Source of the DNA: Streptomyces physcomitrii
GTDB lineage: Bacteria; Actinomycetota; Actinomycetes; Streptomycetales; Streptomycetaceae
Assembly (NCBI RefSeq): GCF_012273655.1
Contig: NZ_JAAWWP010000020.1
Location: 1-64,000, forward strand
DNA length: 64,000 bases
Reading direction: 5' to 3'
This document shows, piece by piece, positions 24,026 through 32,390 of this stretch. A program made the translations under genes and the position numbers. The notes beneath the pieces are model-generated. The model saw nothing but the letters and a program-made list of their open reading frames with translations, was not told the DNA's origin and did no database searches. Numbering within the stretch: position 1 is the stretch's first letter; every line of letters starts with the position of its first letter.

Positions 24026-24598
24026 ATGGTCACCCACGTATTCGCGGAGAGCCCCGGCGACGAGCGCGGGGCGCTGCTCAGCTTTCTCCAGTCGCAGCGC
24101 GCGGGCGTCCGGCGCACGGTCCTCGGCCTGGCCGAGGAGCAGGCCGCGAGCCGGCCGAGTGTGAGCGGGCTGTCCCTCGCGGGCCTGGTCAAGCACGGCG
24201 CGGAGGTCGAGCTGGACTGGCTGCGGCGGGCGCAGCAGCGCGCGAACGAGCAGCAGCGCGATGCCTCGACCTGGCCGGACACCTTCCGTCTGGTGGACGG
24301 CGAGACCCTGCCGCAGATGCTGGACCGCTGGGAGCAGGTGGCGAAGGAGACCGAGGAGTTCATCCGCGCGGTGCCGAGCCTCGACGACACCTTCCCGCTG
24401 CCCCGGGCGCCCTGGTTCCCCGAGGAGGGCCGGGTCTCGATGCGCTGGCTGCTGCTGCACCTGATCGAGGAGAGCGCCCGGCACGCGGGCCACGCGGACA
24501 TCCTGCGCGAGTCGCTGGACGGGAGGACGGCGTACGAACTGGTCGCCCTGGAGAGCGGAGGCGGCGGCGAGGGCGGCCGGGACGCGACCGGCGGCTGA
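24026..24598 (+). CDS. DinB/DUF664 family protein
   Basis: A 190-residue four-helix-bundle protein of the DinB superfamily, related to mycothiol-dependent enzymes. Candidate metal-binding histidines lie on helices: LAGLVKHGAEVELDWL, LLLHLIEESARHAGHADIL. The R-H-A-G-H-A-D motif is characteristic of DUF664. GGAAGG precedes the ATG. It probably uses mycothiol or bacillithiol-type chemistry; the substrate is unknown. It stands alone before the PadR gene. Confidence 0.88.
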   Translation: MVTHVFAESPGDERGALLSFLQSQRAGVRRTVLGLAEEQAASRPSVSGLSLAGLVKHGAEVELDWLRRAQQRANEQQRDASTWPDTFRLVDGETLPQMLDRWEQVAKETEEFIRAVPSLDDTFPLPRAPWFPEEGRVSMRWLLLHLIEESARHAGHADILRESLDGRTAYELVALESGGGGEGGRDATGG

Positions 24599-24641
24599 GC
24601 GGCCCGCGGGCGCCCGGCGGGCACCGCCTAATCTGGGGCTC

Positions 24642-25283
24642 ATGTCAGCGATCCGCCTGCTCGTGCTCGGCGCGGTCCGCCAGCACGGGCGCGCCCACGG
24701 CTACCAGGTCCGGGGCGACCTGGAGTTCTGGGGCGCCCACGAGTGGTCCAACGCCAAGCCCGGCTCGATCTACCACGCGCTCAAGCAGATGGCGAAGCAG
24801 GGCCTGCTGCACGCGTACGAGACCGCGCCCTCCACGGCGGGCGGTCCGCCCCGTACCGAGTACGAGGTGACGGCGGAGGGCGAGGCGGAGTTCTTCGCGC
24901 TGCTGCGGTCCGCGCTCACCGCCCACGACCAGCGCATGGACGTGCTCTCGGCCGGGATCGGCTTCCTGGTGGATCTGGAGCGGGGGGAGGCGGTGGCCCT
25001 GCTGAAGGAGCGCATCGCCGGGATCGAGGAGTGGCGCGGCGCGGTCACCGAGCACTACGTACCGGAGGACGGGCCCGAGCAGATCGGCCACATCGGCGAG
25101 ATCATGAACTACTGGATCCACTCCGCGGACGCGGGCGCCGAGTGGACCCGGGGCCTGATCGACCGGATCGAGAACGGTGCGTACACCTTCGCCGGTGAGG
25201 GCGAGCCCTTCCGCGGGATCCTCGGCGAGGGCGAGGAGAACCCGTACGCGACGGGGACGCCGCACCCGGGGGACAGCCGCTGA
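24642..25283 (+). CDS. PadR-family transcriptional regulator
   Basis: A 213-residue regulator. The N-terminal winged helix starts IRLLVLGAVRQHGRAHGYQV, with WSNAKPGSIYHALKQMAKQG as recognition region and GGPPRTEYEVTAEGEAEF as wing. The C-terminal domain is helical for dimerisation (LKERIAGIEEWRGAV). It precedes an ABC exporter pair and likely represses it: two identical TCAAGTTTGA sites flank the promoter between them. The inducer is probably an exporter substrate. Confidence 0.92.
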   Translation: MSAIRLLVLGAVRQHGRAHGYQVRGDLEFWGAHEWSNAKPGSIYHALKQMAKQGLLHAYETAPSTAGGPPRTEYEVTAEGEAEFFALLRSALTAHDQRMDVLSAGIGFLVDLERGEAVALLKERIAGIEEWRGAVTEHYVPEDGPEQIGHIGEIMNYWIHSADAGAEWTRGLIDRIENGAYTFAGEGEPFRGILGEGEENPYATGTPHPGDSR

Positions 25284-25317
25284 GGGGGCGGGCCGAGCGC
25301 CCCGGCACAGGTATTCA

Positions 25318-25372
25318 TCAAGTTTGACCAATGGGGAAGCGGGGAGTACCTTCGGGCACTCTTCAAGTTTGA
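25318..25372 (+). promoter_or_regulatory. ABC exporter promoter with two PadR-type sites
   Basis: Two identical TCAAGTTTGA copies at 25318-25327 and 25363-25372, each with TCAA...TTGA symmetry, 45 bases apart. Between them TTGACC (25324-25329), a 17-base spacer and TACCTT (25347-25352) form a promoter. The first site overlaps the -35 and the second lies just past the expected start of transcription. The arrangement suggests repression by the PadR protein. Confidence 0.75.
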
Positions 25373-25412
25373 CTAGTAGTCGCGGGCGGTCGGCGGCGGC
25401 GAGGAGAAGACG

Positions 25413-26414
25413 GTGAGCGGGAGCGGCAGGGACACCGGCGGCGAGGCGATCCTCGTCGAGGGGGTGCACAAGCGGTACGGGGAGAAGAAGGCGCTGGACG
25501 GGCTCGATCTGCGGGTCGCCCGGGGCACCGTGCACGGCGTGCTCGGGCCCAACGGCGCGGGCAAGACCACGCTGGTGCGGGTGCTGTCGACGCTGCTGCG
25601 GCCGGACGCGGGCCGCGTCGAGGTGGCGGGCGTGGACGTGCGGCACAGCCCGGACGAGGTGCGCCGCCGGATCGGACTGCTCGGCCAGCACGCGGCGCTG
25701 GACGAGGAGCTGTCGGGGCGGCAGAACCTGGAGATGTTCGGGCGGCTGTACCACCTGGGCGCGCGGCGGGCGCGCAGCCGGGCGGAGGAACTGCTCGTAC
25801 GGTTCGGCCTCGCGGACACCGGGCGCAAGGCGGTGTCGCGCTACAGCGGCGGGATGCGGCGGCGCCTCGACCTCGCCGCCTCGCTGCTGACCGAGCCCCG
25901 GGTGCTCTTCCTGGACGAGCCGACCACCGGGCTCGATCCGCGCGGGCGCACCGAGGTCTGGTCGGCGGTGCGCTCCCTGGTCGGGCAGGGCACCACGGTG
26001 CTGCTGACCACGCAGTACCTGGAGGAGGCCGATCAGCTCGCCGACCGCATCGCGGTGGTCGACCGGGGCCGGGTCGTCGCCGACGGCACCGCGGACGAGC
26101 TGAAGTCCCGGCTCGGCGGCGACCGCCTCGATGTCGTCCTGCGCGCGGCGGACCGGCTCGACGAGGTGCGGGCGCTGCTGCCCGGCGCGGTGGTGGACGA
26201 GGACCGGCGGCTGGTCAGCGCGCCGGTCGCGGACCGGATGGCGGCGCTCACCGAGACGGTGCGGGCGCTCAGGGCGGCCGGCATCGAGGCCGAGGACCTG
26301 GCGGTGCGCAGGCCCACCCTCGACGAGGTCTTCCTGCATCTGACCGGGGACGGCGACCCGGCACCGAGCGCCGAGCGGACCGGGAAGGGCACGACCGAGG
26401 AGGTGGCGGCATGA
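25413..26414 (+). CDS. DrrA-type ABC exporter ATP-binding protein
   Basis: A 333-residue ATPase. Walker A is GPNGAGKTTL (about residues 47-56), the signature YSGGMRRRLDLAASLL, Walker B VLFLDEPTTGLDP, and the switch His is replaced by Gln (LLTTQYLEEAD), as usual in DrrA proteins. The C-terminal DUF4162-like part ends RRPTLDEVFLHLTG. It overlaps the permease by 4 bases. It belongs to a drug or lipid exporter regulated by PadR; the substrate is unknown. Confidence 0.95.
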   Translation: MSGSGRDTGGEAILVEGVHKRYGEKKALDGLDLRVARGTVHGVLGPNGAGKTTLVRVLSTLLRPDAGRVEVAGVDVRHSPDEVRRRIGLLGQHAALDEELSGRQNLEMFGRLYHLGARRARSRAEELLVRFGLADTGRKAVSRYSGGMRRRLDLAASLLTEPRVLFLDEPTTGLDPRGRTEVWSAVRSLVGQGTTVLLTTQYLEEADQLADRIAVVDRGRVVADGTADELKSRLGGDRLDVVLRAADRLDEVRALLPGAVVDEDRRLVSAPVADRMAALTETVRALRAAGIEAEDLAVRRPTLDEVFLHLTGDGDPAPSAERTGKGTTEEVAA

Positions 26415-27190
26415 CCGTCTGGGCACTGAGCGATTCCTGGACCATGACCCGGCGCGAACTGGCCCACTGGGCGCGGCAGCCCGGGCAGCTCGCGGTGAAC
26501 CTGGTCTTCCCGGTGATGCTGCTGCTGATGTTCGGCCACCTCATCGGCGGCGGGCGCGGCGTCGAGGGCACCTACGTCGACTTCCTGGTGCCGGGGATGC
26601 TCGCGCTGACCATGGCCTTCGGCCTGGAGGCGACGATGCTCTCGATCACCCAGGACCTGGGCAAGGGCGTCATCGACCGCTTCCGCTCGATGCCGATGGC
26701 GGACGGCGCGGTCCTGGTGGGCCGGGCCGCCGCGGACATGCTGCAGTCCGCCGTCTCGCTGGTGGTGATGATCCTCGCCGGGCTCGCGATCGGCTGGCGC
26801 TGGGAGGGCTCCGCCGCCGGTGCCCTCGGCGCCTTCGGGCTGCTGCTCCTGCTGCGCTTCGCGATGCTGTGGATCGGCATCCATCTGGCGCTGGTCGCGG
26901 GCCGGCCGGAGATGGTGCAGGCGGTGCAGATCCTGGTCTGGCCCGTCGGCTTCCTCTCCAACGCCTTCGCGACCCCCGAGGCCATGCCCGGCTGGCTGGG
27001 CGCGGCCGTGGAGTGGAACCCGATGTCGGCGACGGCCACCGCGGTGCGCGAACTCTTCGGCAACCAGTCGGCGACCGGCACCTCCTGGGCCGCCCAGCAC
27101 GCCGAACTCCTCGCCGTGGCCTGGCCGCTGGTGCTGGTCGCGGTCTTCTTCCCGCTCGCGGTGCGGAAGTTCGCGGCGCTCGGCAGGTAG
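26411..27190 (+). CDS. DrrB-type ABC-2 exporter permease
   Basis: A 259-residue membrane protein with six predicted helices (LAVNLVFPVMLLLMFGHLIG, VPGMLALTMAFGLEATMLSI, AVSLVVMILAGLAIGW, LLLLLRFAMLWIGIHLAL and others). The ABC-2 signature lies around VQILVWPVGFLSNAFATPEA with PGWLGAAVEWNPMSATATAV, typical of DrrB. It is translationally coupled to the ATPase (ATGA). Together they form an export complex, probably a dimer of each subunit. Confidence 0.94.
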   Translation: MTVWALSDSWTMTRRELAHWARQPGQLAVNLVFPVMLLLMFGHLIGGGRGVEGTYVDFLVPGMLALTMAFGLEATMLSITQDLGKGVIDRFRSMPMADGAVLVGRAAADMLQSAVSLVVMILAGLAIGWRWEGSAAGALGAFGLLLLLRFAMLWIGIHLALVAGRPEMVQAVQILVWPVGFLSNAFATPEAMPGWLGAAVEWNPMSATATAVRELFGNQSATGTSWAAQHAELLAVAWPLVLVAVFFPLAVRKFAALGR

Positions 27191-27234
27191 GACCGAGGGC
27201 GGCGACGGTCTCCGCGCCGAAGGAGCCCGGCTCC

Positions 27235-28647
27235 TCAGTGGTGGAACCCCGTCGCCGCCTCCCGGTCCGTGGTCGACGGCCCCTGCTGGCGGCGCAGTTC
27301 GGGCAGCAGGCGCTCCAGGTCGTCGAGGAAGAGGGCGGCGAGGTCCTCGGAGAAGCCGTTGCGGCAGACCACCCGCAGTACGGACAGGTCCTCGCGGTGG
27401 GCGGGGAAGGTGTACGCGGGGACCAGCCAGCCGCCCTCCCGCAGCCGCCGTGAGACGTCGAAGACATCGAAGGCGGTGACCTCCTCGGCGGTGGTGAAGG
27501 CGAAGACCGGCAGCTCGTCGCCGCGGGTCAGCAGCCGGAAGTCGGGCAGCTCGCCGATCCGCGCGGCCAGCCCCTTGGCGATGTCCCGGCTCGCCTGCTG
27601 CACGCACCGGTAGCCCTCCCGGCCGAGCCTGAGGAAGGTGTAGTACTGAGCGACCACCTGCGCGCCCGGCCGGGAGAAGTTCAGCGCGAAGGTCGGCATC
27701 TCGCCGCCGAGGTAGTTCACCCGGAAGACCAGCTCCTCGGGGAGTTCGGCGGCCGAGCGCCACAGCGCCCAGCCCACCCCCGGGTAGACGAGTCCGTATT
27801 TGTGACCGGAGGTGTTGATGGAGGAGACCCGCGGCAGCCGGAAGTCCCAGGCCAGGTCCGGGTCGAGGAAGGGCGCCACCATCGCGCCGGAGGCCCCGTC
27901 GACGTGGACCGGGATGTCGAGTCCGGTGCGCTCCTTCAGGGCGTCGAGTTCCGCGCACAGCTCGGCGACCGGTTCGTAGGAGCCGTCGAAGGTGGAGCCG
28001 AGGACGGCGACCACGCCGATGGTGTTCTCGTCGCACAGCGCCGCGGCGGCGGCCGGGTCCAGGTGGTAGCGCTCGCCCTCCATCGGGACCTGGCGGACCT
28101 CCACCTCCCAGAAGGTGCAGAACTTGTCCCAGCAGACCTGGACGTTGATCCCCATCACCAGATTCGGCCGGGCGTCCTTCGCGGGGTAGCGGTCCGCGTT
28201 GCGCGCCGCCCAGCGCCGCTTGAGCGCCATCCCGGCGAGCATGCAGGCCTCGCTGGAGCCGGTGGTGGAGCAGCCCACCGCGGCCTCCGGGTCGGGGGCG
28301 TGCCAGAGCTCGGCGAGCATGGCCACGCAGCGGCGCTCCAGTTCGGCGGTGCGCGGGTACTCGTCCTTGTCGATCATGTTCTTGTCGAGGCACTCGGTCA
28401 TCAGCACCCCGGCCTGCGGCTCCATCCAGGTGGTGACGAAGGTGGCGAGGTTGAGCCGGGCGTTGCCGTCGAGCATCAGCTCGTCGTGGACCAGCTGGTA
28501 GGCGGTGCCCGGCGGCAGCGGCCCGTCCGGGAGGCGGTGCGTGGGCGGGGCGCCGGTCATGCCGCCCACCGGGTTGGCCTCGCCGAGGAAGGGGTTCACG
28601 GTCCGGTGGCGGCTGCCGGAACCGCGGGCGCCTCGATGCAGCGGCAC
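27235..28647 (-). CDS. gadB: glutamate decarboxylase
   Basis: A 470-residue PLP enzyme of group II. The PLP lysine is in SINTSGHKYGLVYPGVGW; VHVDGASGAM holds the pyridine-binding Asp; STTGSSEACMLAG is the phosphate region. It decarboxylates glutamate to GABA, giving acid resistance or feeding the GABA shunt. GTG 28647 is chosen because GAGGAG lies 7 bases upstream; codons further upstream have no site. It is divergent from tipA, with the TipAL operator in the gap. No glutamate/GABA antiporter is adjacent. Confidence 0.93.
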   Translation of the reverse strand: MPLHRGARGSGSRHRTVNPFLGEANPVGGMTGAPPTHRLPDGPLPPGTAYQLVHDELMLDGNARLNLATFVTTWMEPQAGVLMTECLDKNMIDKDEYPRTAELERRCVAMLAELWHAPDPEAAVGCSTTGSSEACMLAGMALKRRWAARNADRYPAKDARPNLVMGINVQVCWDKFCTFWEVEVRQVPMEGERYHLDPAAAAALCDENTIGVVAVLGSTFDGSYEPVAELCAELDALKERTGLDIPVHVDGASGAMVAPFLDPDLAWDFRLPRVSSINTSGHKYGLVYPGVGWALWRSAAELPEELVFRVNYLGGEMPTFALNFSRPGAQVVAQYYTFLRLGREGYRCVQQASRDIAKGLAARIGELPDFRLLTRGDELPVFAFTTAEEVTAFDVFDVSRRLREGGWLVPAYTFPAHREDLSVLRVVCRNGFSEDLAALFLDDLERLLPELRRQQGPSTTDREAATGFHH

Positions 28648-28703
28648 GGTGGGTCTCCTCGCGGGCACAGAAGGTGACGGTGTGCCGTCACGGTAAACCG
28701 GGC

Positions 28704-28734
28704 TTGCACCTCACGCGACGTGAGGCCCCAGCCT
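28704..28734 (+). promoter_or_regulatory. tipA promoter with TipAL inverted repeat
   Basis: TTGCAC (28704-28709), a 19-base spacer and CAGCCT (28729-28734). Inside the spacer CCTCACG (28709-28715), CGA and CGTGAGG (28719-28725) form an inverted repeat. The long 19-base spacer with a dyad is the MerR-family arrangement, and the sequence is nearly that of the S. lividans thiostrepton-inducible ptipA as I remember it. Antibiotic-bound TipAL dimer is expected to untwist this promoter. Confidence 0.9.
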
Positions 28735-28812
28735 GGGGCGCGTACCGAACACCGCAGAGAGGGAAGCGGGGAGAGTACGGACGGACGCAAGGGCGGCAGG
28801 AGGGACACGGGC

Positions 28813-29571
28813 ATGGACTACTCGGTGGGGCAGGTCGCCGGATTCGCCTCGGTCACGGTGCGCACGCTGCACCACTACGACGAGATCGGGCTGCTCGTGC
28901 CCAGCCGCCGCGGCGCGAGCGGCCACCGGCGCTATGCCGACTCCGACCTCGACCGGCTCCAGCAGATCCTGTTCTACCGGGAACTCGGCTTCCCCCTCGA
29001 CCAGATCGCGGCACTGCTCGACGATCCCGGCACCGACCCGCGGGCGCATCTGCGCCGCCAGCACCGGCTGCTGACCGAACGGATCGACAGGCTGCAGAAG
29101 ATGGCCGCCGCGGTCGAGAACGCCATGGAGGCACGCAGCATGGGCATCAACCTCACCCCCGAGGAGAAGTTCGAGGTCTTCGGGGACTTCGACCCCGACG
29201 AGTACGCCGCCGAGGTGGAGGAGCGCTGGGGCGGCACCGAGGCCTACGAGGAGTCCCGGCGCCGCAGCGCCTCGTACACCAAGGAGGACTGGCAGCGGAT
29301 CCGGCGCGAGGCGGACGAGCTGACCCGGCGGTTCCTGGCGCTGATGGACGCGGGCGAGGAGCCCGGCTCCGAGGCGGCGATGGACGCCGCCGAGGACCAC
29401 CGGCAGTGGATCAGCCGCAACCACTACACCTGCTCCTACGAGATGCACACCTGCCTGGGCGAGATGTACGTGAACGACGAGCGCTTCACCCGCACCATCG
29501 ACCAGGCGCGCGAGGGCCTCGCCGCCTACCAGCGCGAGGCGATCCTCGCCAACGCCGTGCGGCACGTGTAG
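28813..29571 (+). CDS. tipA: TipA, thiopeptide-responsive MerR-family regulator
   Basis: A 252-residue protein. Residues 1-70 are the MerR winged helix (YSVGQVAGFASVTVRTLHHY, YRELGFPLDQIAALL), residues 75-109 a coiled coil (RLQKMAAAVENAMEARS), and residues 110-252 the antibiotic-capturing TipAS domain, including GINLTPEEKFEVFGDFDPDE and YEMHTCLGEMYV with the Cys that traps the dehydroalanine tail of thiostrepton-like peptides. ATG 28813 is chosen (AGGAGGG 10 bases before). It activates its own promoter. An internal start allows TipAS alone to be made. Resembles S. lividans TipAL (253 residues). Confidence 0.96.
   Translation: MDYSVGQVAGFASVTVRTLHHYDEIGLLVPSRRGASGHRRYADSDLDRLQQILFYRELGFPLDQIAALLDDPGTDPRAHLRRQHRLLTERIDRLQKMAAAVENAMEARSMGINLTPEEKFEVFGDFDPDEYAAEVEERWGGTEAYEESRRRSASYTKEDWQRIRREADELTRRFLALMDAGEEPGSEAAMDAAEDHRQWISRNHYTCSYEMHTCLGEMYVNDERFTRTIDQAREGLAAYQREAILANAVRHV
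29126..29571 (+). other. internal translation start for TipAS
   Basis: Within tipA, GGAGG (28-base window around 29127-29131) lies 8 bases before ATG 29140 in the same frame. Translation from it gives 143 residues starting MGINLTPEEK, the TipAS form. In S. lividans TipAS is known to be made in large excess over TipAL and to sequester thiopeptides. The ribosome-binding site here falls in the codons for Met-Glu-Ala of the coiled coil end. Confidence 0.85.
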
Positions 29572-29585
29572 GCCGCGGGGCCGCG

Positions 29586-29620
29586 GCCGACCGGTACCGG
29601 CCCCCCCGGTACCGGTCGGC
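29586..29620 (+). terminator. perfect 15-bp hairpin after tipA
   Basis: Arms GCCGACCGGTACCGG (29586-29600) and its exact complement (29606-29620) with a CCCCC loop, 14 bases after the tipA stop. No T-run follows, as usual in Streptomyces. Confidence 0.75.
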
Positions 29621-29734
29621 TCACGATGGGTGCCCGGGGGCGGCGGGGAACCCGGGGCGGTCACCCGGCGTTGATAACTTTGGTGCGGCGGCCCGGAAGC
29701 CGACCGGCCCACTCACCCCCAGGAGCACTCACCC

Positions 29735-30463
29735 GTGACGACGCTCGCGCTCGGTCCCAGCTGGCTGGACCCGGACTTCCTGCTGGACAAGTTCGGTCTG
29801 ATCGGCCTGCTCGTCATCGTCTTCGCGGAGTCGGGCCTGCTCATCGGCTTCTTCCTGCCCGGCGACTCGCTGCTCTTCACCACCGGCCTGCTGATCACCA
29901 CCGACAAGCTGGACGTCAACCTCTGGCTGGCCTGCCTGCTGATCAGCCTCGCCGCGGTCCTCGGCGACCAGGCGGGCTACCTCTTCGGTAAGAAGGTCGG
30001 CCCCGCGCTCTTCAAGCGGCCGGACTCCCGGCTGTTCAAACAGGAGAACGTCGCCAAGGCCCACGAGTTCTTCGAGAAGCACGGCGCCAAGTCCCTGGTG
30101 CTGGCCCGCTTCGTGCCCATCGTGCGCACCTTCACGCCGATCATCGCGGGCGTCAGCGGCATGCGGTACCGCGCCTTCCTCACGTACAACATCCTCGGCG
30201 GAGTGCTCTGGGGCTCCGGGGTCACCCTGCTCGGGGCCTGGCTCGGCAAGCACGAGTTCGTCGAGAAGAACATCGAGCCCATCCTCATCCTGATCGTGCT
30301 GCTCTCGGTGATCCCGATCGTCATCGAGTACCTGCGCGGCCGCTCCAAGGCGAAGAAGGAGGGCGCCGCCGCGGGGGAGGGGACGGCCGCCGCCTCCGCC
30401 GAGACGCCGGGTGCGCCGGGTACGCCGCCGTCGGCGGGCCGCGGCCGGCACGCCAAGCGCTGA
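29735..30463 (+). CDS. DedA-family membrane protein
   Basis: A 242-residue protein from GTG 29735 (AGGAG 9 bases upstream). The DedA signature appears as FAESGLLIGFFLPGDSLLF and the second-half LARFVPIVRTFTPIIAGVSG, with GDQAGYLFGKKVG between. About five membrane segments are predicted. DedA proteins are flippases or transporters for undecaprenyl phosphate or phospholipids. The C-terminal 40 residues are Ala/Pro/Lys-rich and cytosolic. It is convergent with the ThrE-type gene over a shared terminator. Confidence 0.93.
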   Translation: MTTLALGPSWLDPDFLLDKFGLIGLLVIVFAESGLLIGFFLPGDSLLFTTGLLITTDKLDVNLWLACLLISLAAVLGDQAGYLFGKKVGPALFKRPDSRLFKQENVAKAHEFFEKHGAKSLVLARFVPIVRTFTPIIAGVSGMRYRAFLTYNILGGVLWGSGVTLLGAWLGKHEFVEKNIEPILILIVLLSVIPIVIEYLRGRSKAKKEGAAAGEGTAAASAETPGAPGTPPSAGRGRHAKR

Positions 30464-30488
30464 GCCGCCGCCCGCGCGGACCGCTCGC

Positions 30489-30514
30489 CTGACGCCCGCC
30501 CGGGCGGGCGTCAG
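30489..30514. terminator. 26-bp perfect palindrome, bidirectional terminator
   Basis: CTGACGCCCGCCC followed directly by its reverse complement, between the convergent DedA and ThrE-type genes. It contains the stop codon of the ThrE-type gene (30511-30513), so the terminator begins inside that frame. Confidence 0.75.
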
Positions 30515-32157
30515 AAGCCGCGGGTCCGCTTGGCCGCGCGGCGGCTCGCGGCGCCCGGGGTGCGGATGAACAGCCGGGAGATCTCCGAACCGAGGTTCAC
30601 CCCGATCGCGATCGCCATGGAGAGCGCGGCCGCCTTGCTCAGCGAGAGCAGCCCCTCGTTCACATCGTTCTGGGCGACACCGAGCAGACCGAAGTACGTC
30701 GCCGAACCGGGCAGCAGCGGCCCGATCGCCGCGGTGACGAACGGCAGCGCGGAGGCGAAGCGGTAGCGCGAGAAGAGCTGGCCGAACAGGCCGACCAGGC
30801 CCGCCGCCACGGCGGTGGCGGCGACCATCGAGATCTTGCCCGCGACGTGCATCGCCCCGAAGACCACCCAGGCGATGCCGCCGTTCAGGGTCACCACCAG
30901 GACGGTGGAGCGCTCCTGCTGGAGCAGCACCGCGAAGGCCAGCGCGAGCGACATCGAGGCGAGGATCTGCCAGACCGGCCGGTCCACGGCCCGCAGTTGC
31001 GCGTCCGGATTCAGATCGGCGCCCACCCAGACCCCGAAGTAGAGCGCGGTCAGCACGCCGATCACGATCGCCACGAAGAAGTACAGGACCTCCAGGAGCC
31101 GCGCGGAGGCGGTGATGTAGTAGCCGGTCAGGCCGTCCTGCACGCCCGCGACCAGCGCCCGTCCCGGCAGCAGCGCGAAGAGCCCACCGGTGATCACCGC
31201 GGAGGCGCGTACGTCCGCGTCGAGCAGGGTCAGCGCGATGCCGACCGCGGCGGGCGGCATCGCGGCCACCGTGAACTGGTAGAACTCCGGCAGCCCGCGC
31301 CCCGCGCACAGCCAGGCCAGCCGGTCGCCGAGCATGGCGCCGAGGAAGGCCGCGACGAAGACCAGCACGTCACCGCCGACCAGGACCGAGGCGGAGCCCG
31401 CCAGCAGCCCGCTCGCCGCGGTCAGCACCCAGCCCGGGTAGGGGTGCCGGTTGCGGCGGATCTCCGCGAGCCGCCGGTAGGCCTCCTCCAGGGAGACCTC
31501 GATGTCCCCGTCGCTGAGATCGCGCACCAGATGGAAGACGGCGGCCAGCCGGGTGTAGTCGGTGGCCCGGCGCCGCACCGTGCGCGAGGAGGTCACCGGG
31601 TCGTCCACCAGCGAGGGCTGGTAGGAGATGGAGAGCAGCGTGAAGGTGACGTTCGGCTCGACCCGGTCGAGGCCGTAGGAGCGGCAGACCGCGAACATCG
31701 CGGCCTCCACGTCCTCGGCCCCCTCACCGCCCGCGAGCAGCAACTCCCCGATACGCAGCGTCAGGTCGAGCACGCGCGGGACGGCCGGACCGGTCCCCTC
31801 GTCGTGCTTCTGCAGCACCTCCACCACGGGCCGCTCGGCGACCGGCATCCGCAGTATGGTGCGCATCCGGTCCTGCCAGGGCTCCTCCTTCGTCACCCTG
31901 ATGACCGGCATTCCACCCGGCGGAGTGAAGGCCGGCGGCGCGTCCCGGACGCTGTACGAGGGCGGCGGCCGGAAGGCGGAGCCCTCCTGCTCGGCCGCCG
32001 TCCGGGCGGCGAAGCCCCGCGGCAGCGCGAACTCCGAGGTGGTCTGGGAGTCCTCCTCGGGTGCCGCGTGACTGGACACCACACCGGTCGGCTGGGTGAA
32101 GGCGCTGTGCGCCTCGTCCGACTGCGGCTTGCGGTCTTCCGGCTCCGGCTCGCTCAC
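30511..32157 (-). CDS. threonine/serine exporter (ThrE) family protein
   Basis: A 548-residue protein. Residues 1-120 are a charged, Pro-rich cytosolic region. Residues about 130-260 are the ThrE N-terminal domain (LDLTLRIGELLLAGGEGAED, FTLLSISYQPSL). About ten membrane segments follow, in two modules (PF06738 then PF12821-like), for example ASGLLAGSASVLVGGDVLVF and FVTAAIGPLLPGSATYFGLL. This layout is the fused ThrE type of actinobacteria. It exports L-threonine and L-serine or related compounds. GTG start is used; divergent from nothing nearby. Confidence 0.92.
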   Translation of the reverse strand: MSEPEPEDRKPQSDEAHSAFTQPTGVVSSHAAPEEDSQTTSEFALPRGFAARTAAEQEGSAFRPPPSYSVRDAPPAFTPPGGMPVIRVTKEEPWQDRMRTILRMPVAERPVVEVLQKHDEGTGPAVPRVLDLTLRIGELLLAGGEGAEDVEAAMFAVCRSYGLDRVEPNVTFTLLSISYQPSLVDDPVTSSRTVRRRATDYTRLAAVFHLVRDLSDGDIEVSLEEAYRRLAEIRRNRHPYPGWVLTAASGLLAGSASVLVGGDVLVFVAAFLGAMLGDRLAWLCAGRGLPEFYQFTVAAMPPAAVGIALTLLDADVRASAVITGGLFALLPGRALVAGVQDGLTGYYITASARLLEVLYFFVAIVIGVLTALYFGVWVGADLNPDAQLRAVDRPVWQILASMSLALAFAVLLQQERSTVLVVTLNGGIAWVVFGAMHVAGKISMVAATAVAAGLVGLFGQLFSRYRFASALPFVTAAIGPLLPGSATYFGLLGVAQNDVNEGLLSLSKAAALSMAIAIGVNLGSEISRLFIRTPGAASRRAAKRTRGF

Positions 32158-32337
32158 CGACTTCCTGCTCCTGTTCTCGCTCGCGGTTGCTCGGTCCCGT
32201 ACGCCGCGTGCCGCAACCGCCGCGCCGCGTACGACCAGTATGCGTACCCCGCTTCACCCCGCGCGCAGTCGTGACGGCGCTCACGGGTCCCGAAGCGGAA
32301 TCCGGGGTGTGGGCTTTCGGCCCTGGGGGAAAGCGAA

Positions 32338-32370
32338 GGGCCGCGCTCTTCCGGAAGGAAGGCGCGGCCC
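32338..32370 (-). terminator. hairpin terminator after ppa
   Basis: GGGCCGCGC at 32338-32346 and GCGCGGCCC at 32362-32370, 20 bases after the ppa stop, with a 15-base loop. It separates ppa from the ThrE-type gene on the same strand. Confidence 0.7.
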
Positions 32371-32390
32371 GTTCGGCAAGCTGCTGGGGG

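Noticed and set aside
24026..24598. A mycothiol maleylpyruvate isomerase
   Set aside because: Only the general DinB/DUF664 pattern can be supported; the isomerase-specific domain is absent.
22295..24643. A 782-codon minus frame
   Set aside because: Antisense of the aldehyde dehydrogenase and DinB genes, with no recognisable domain.
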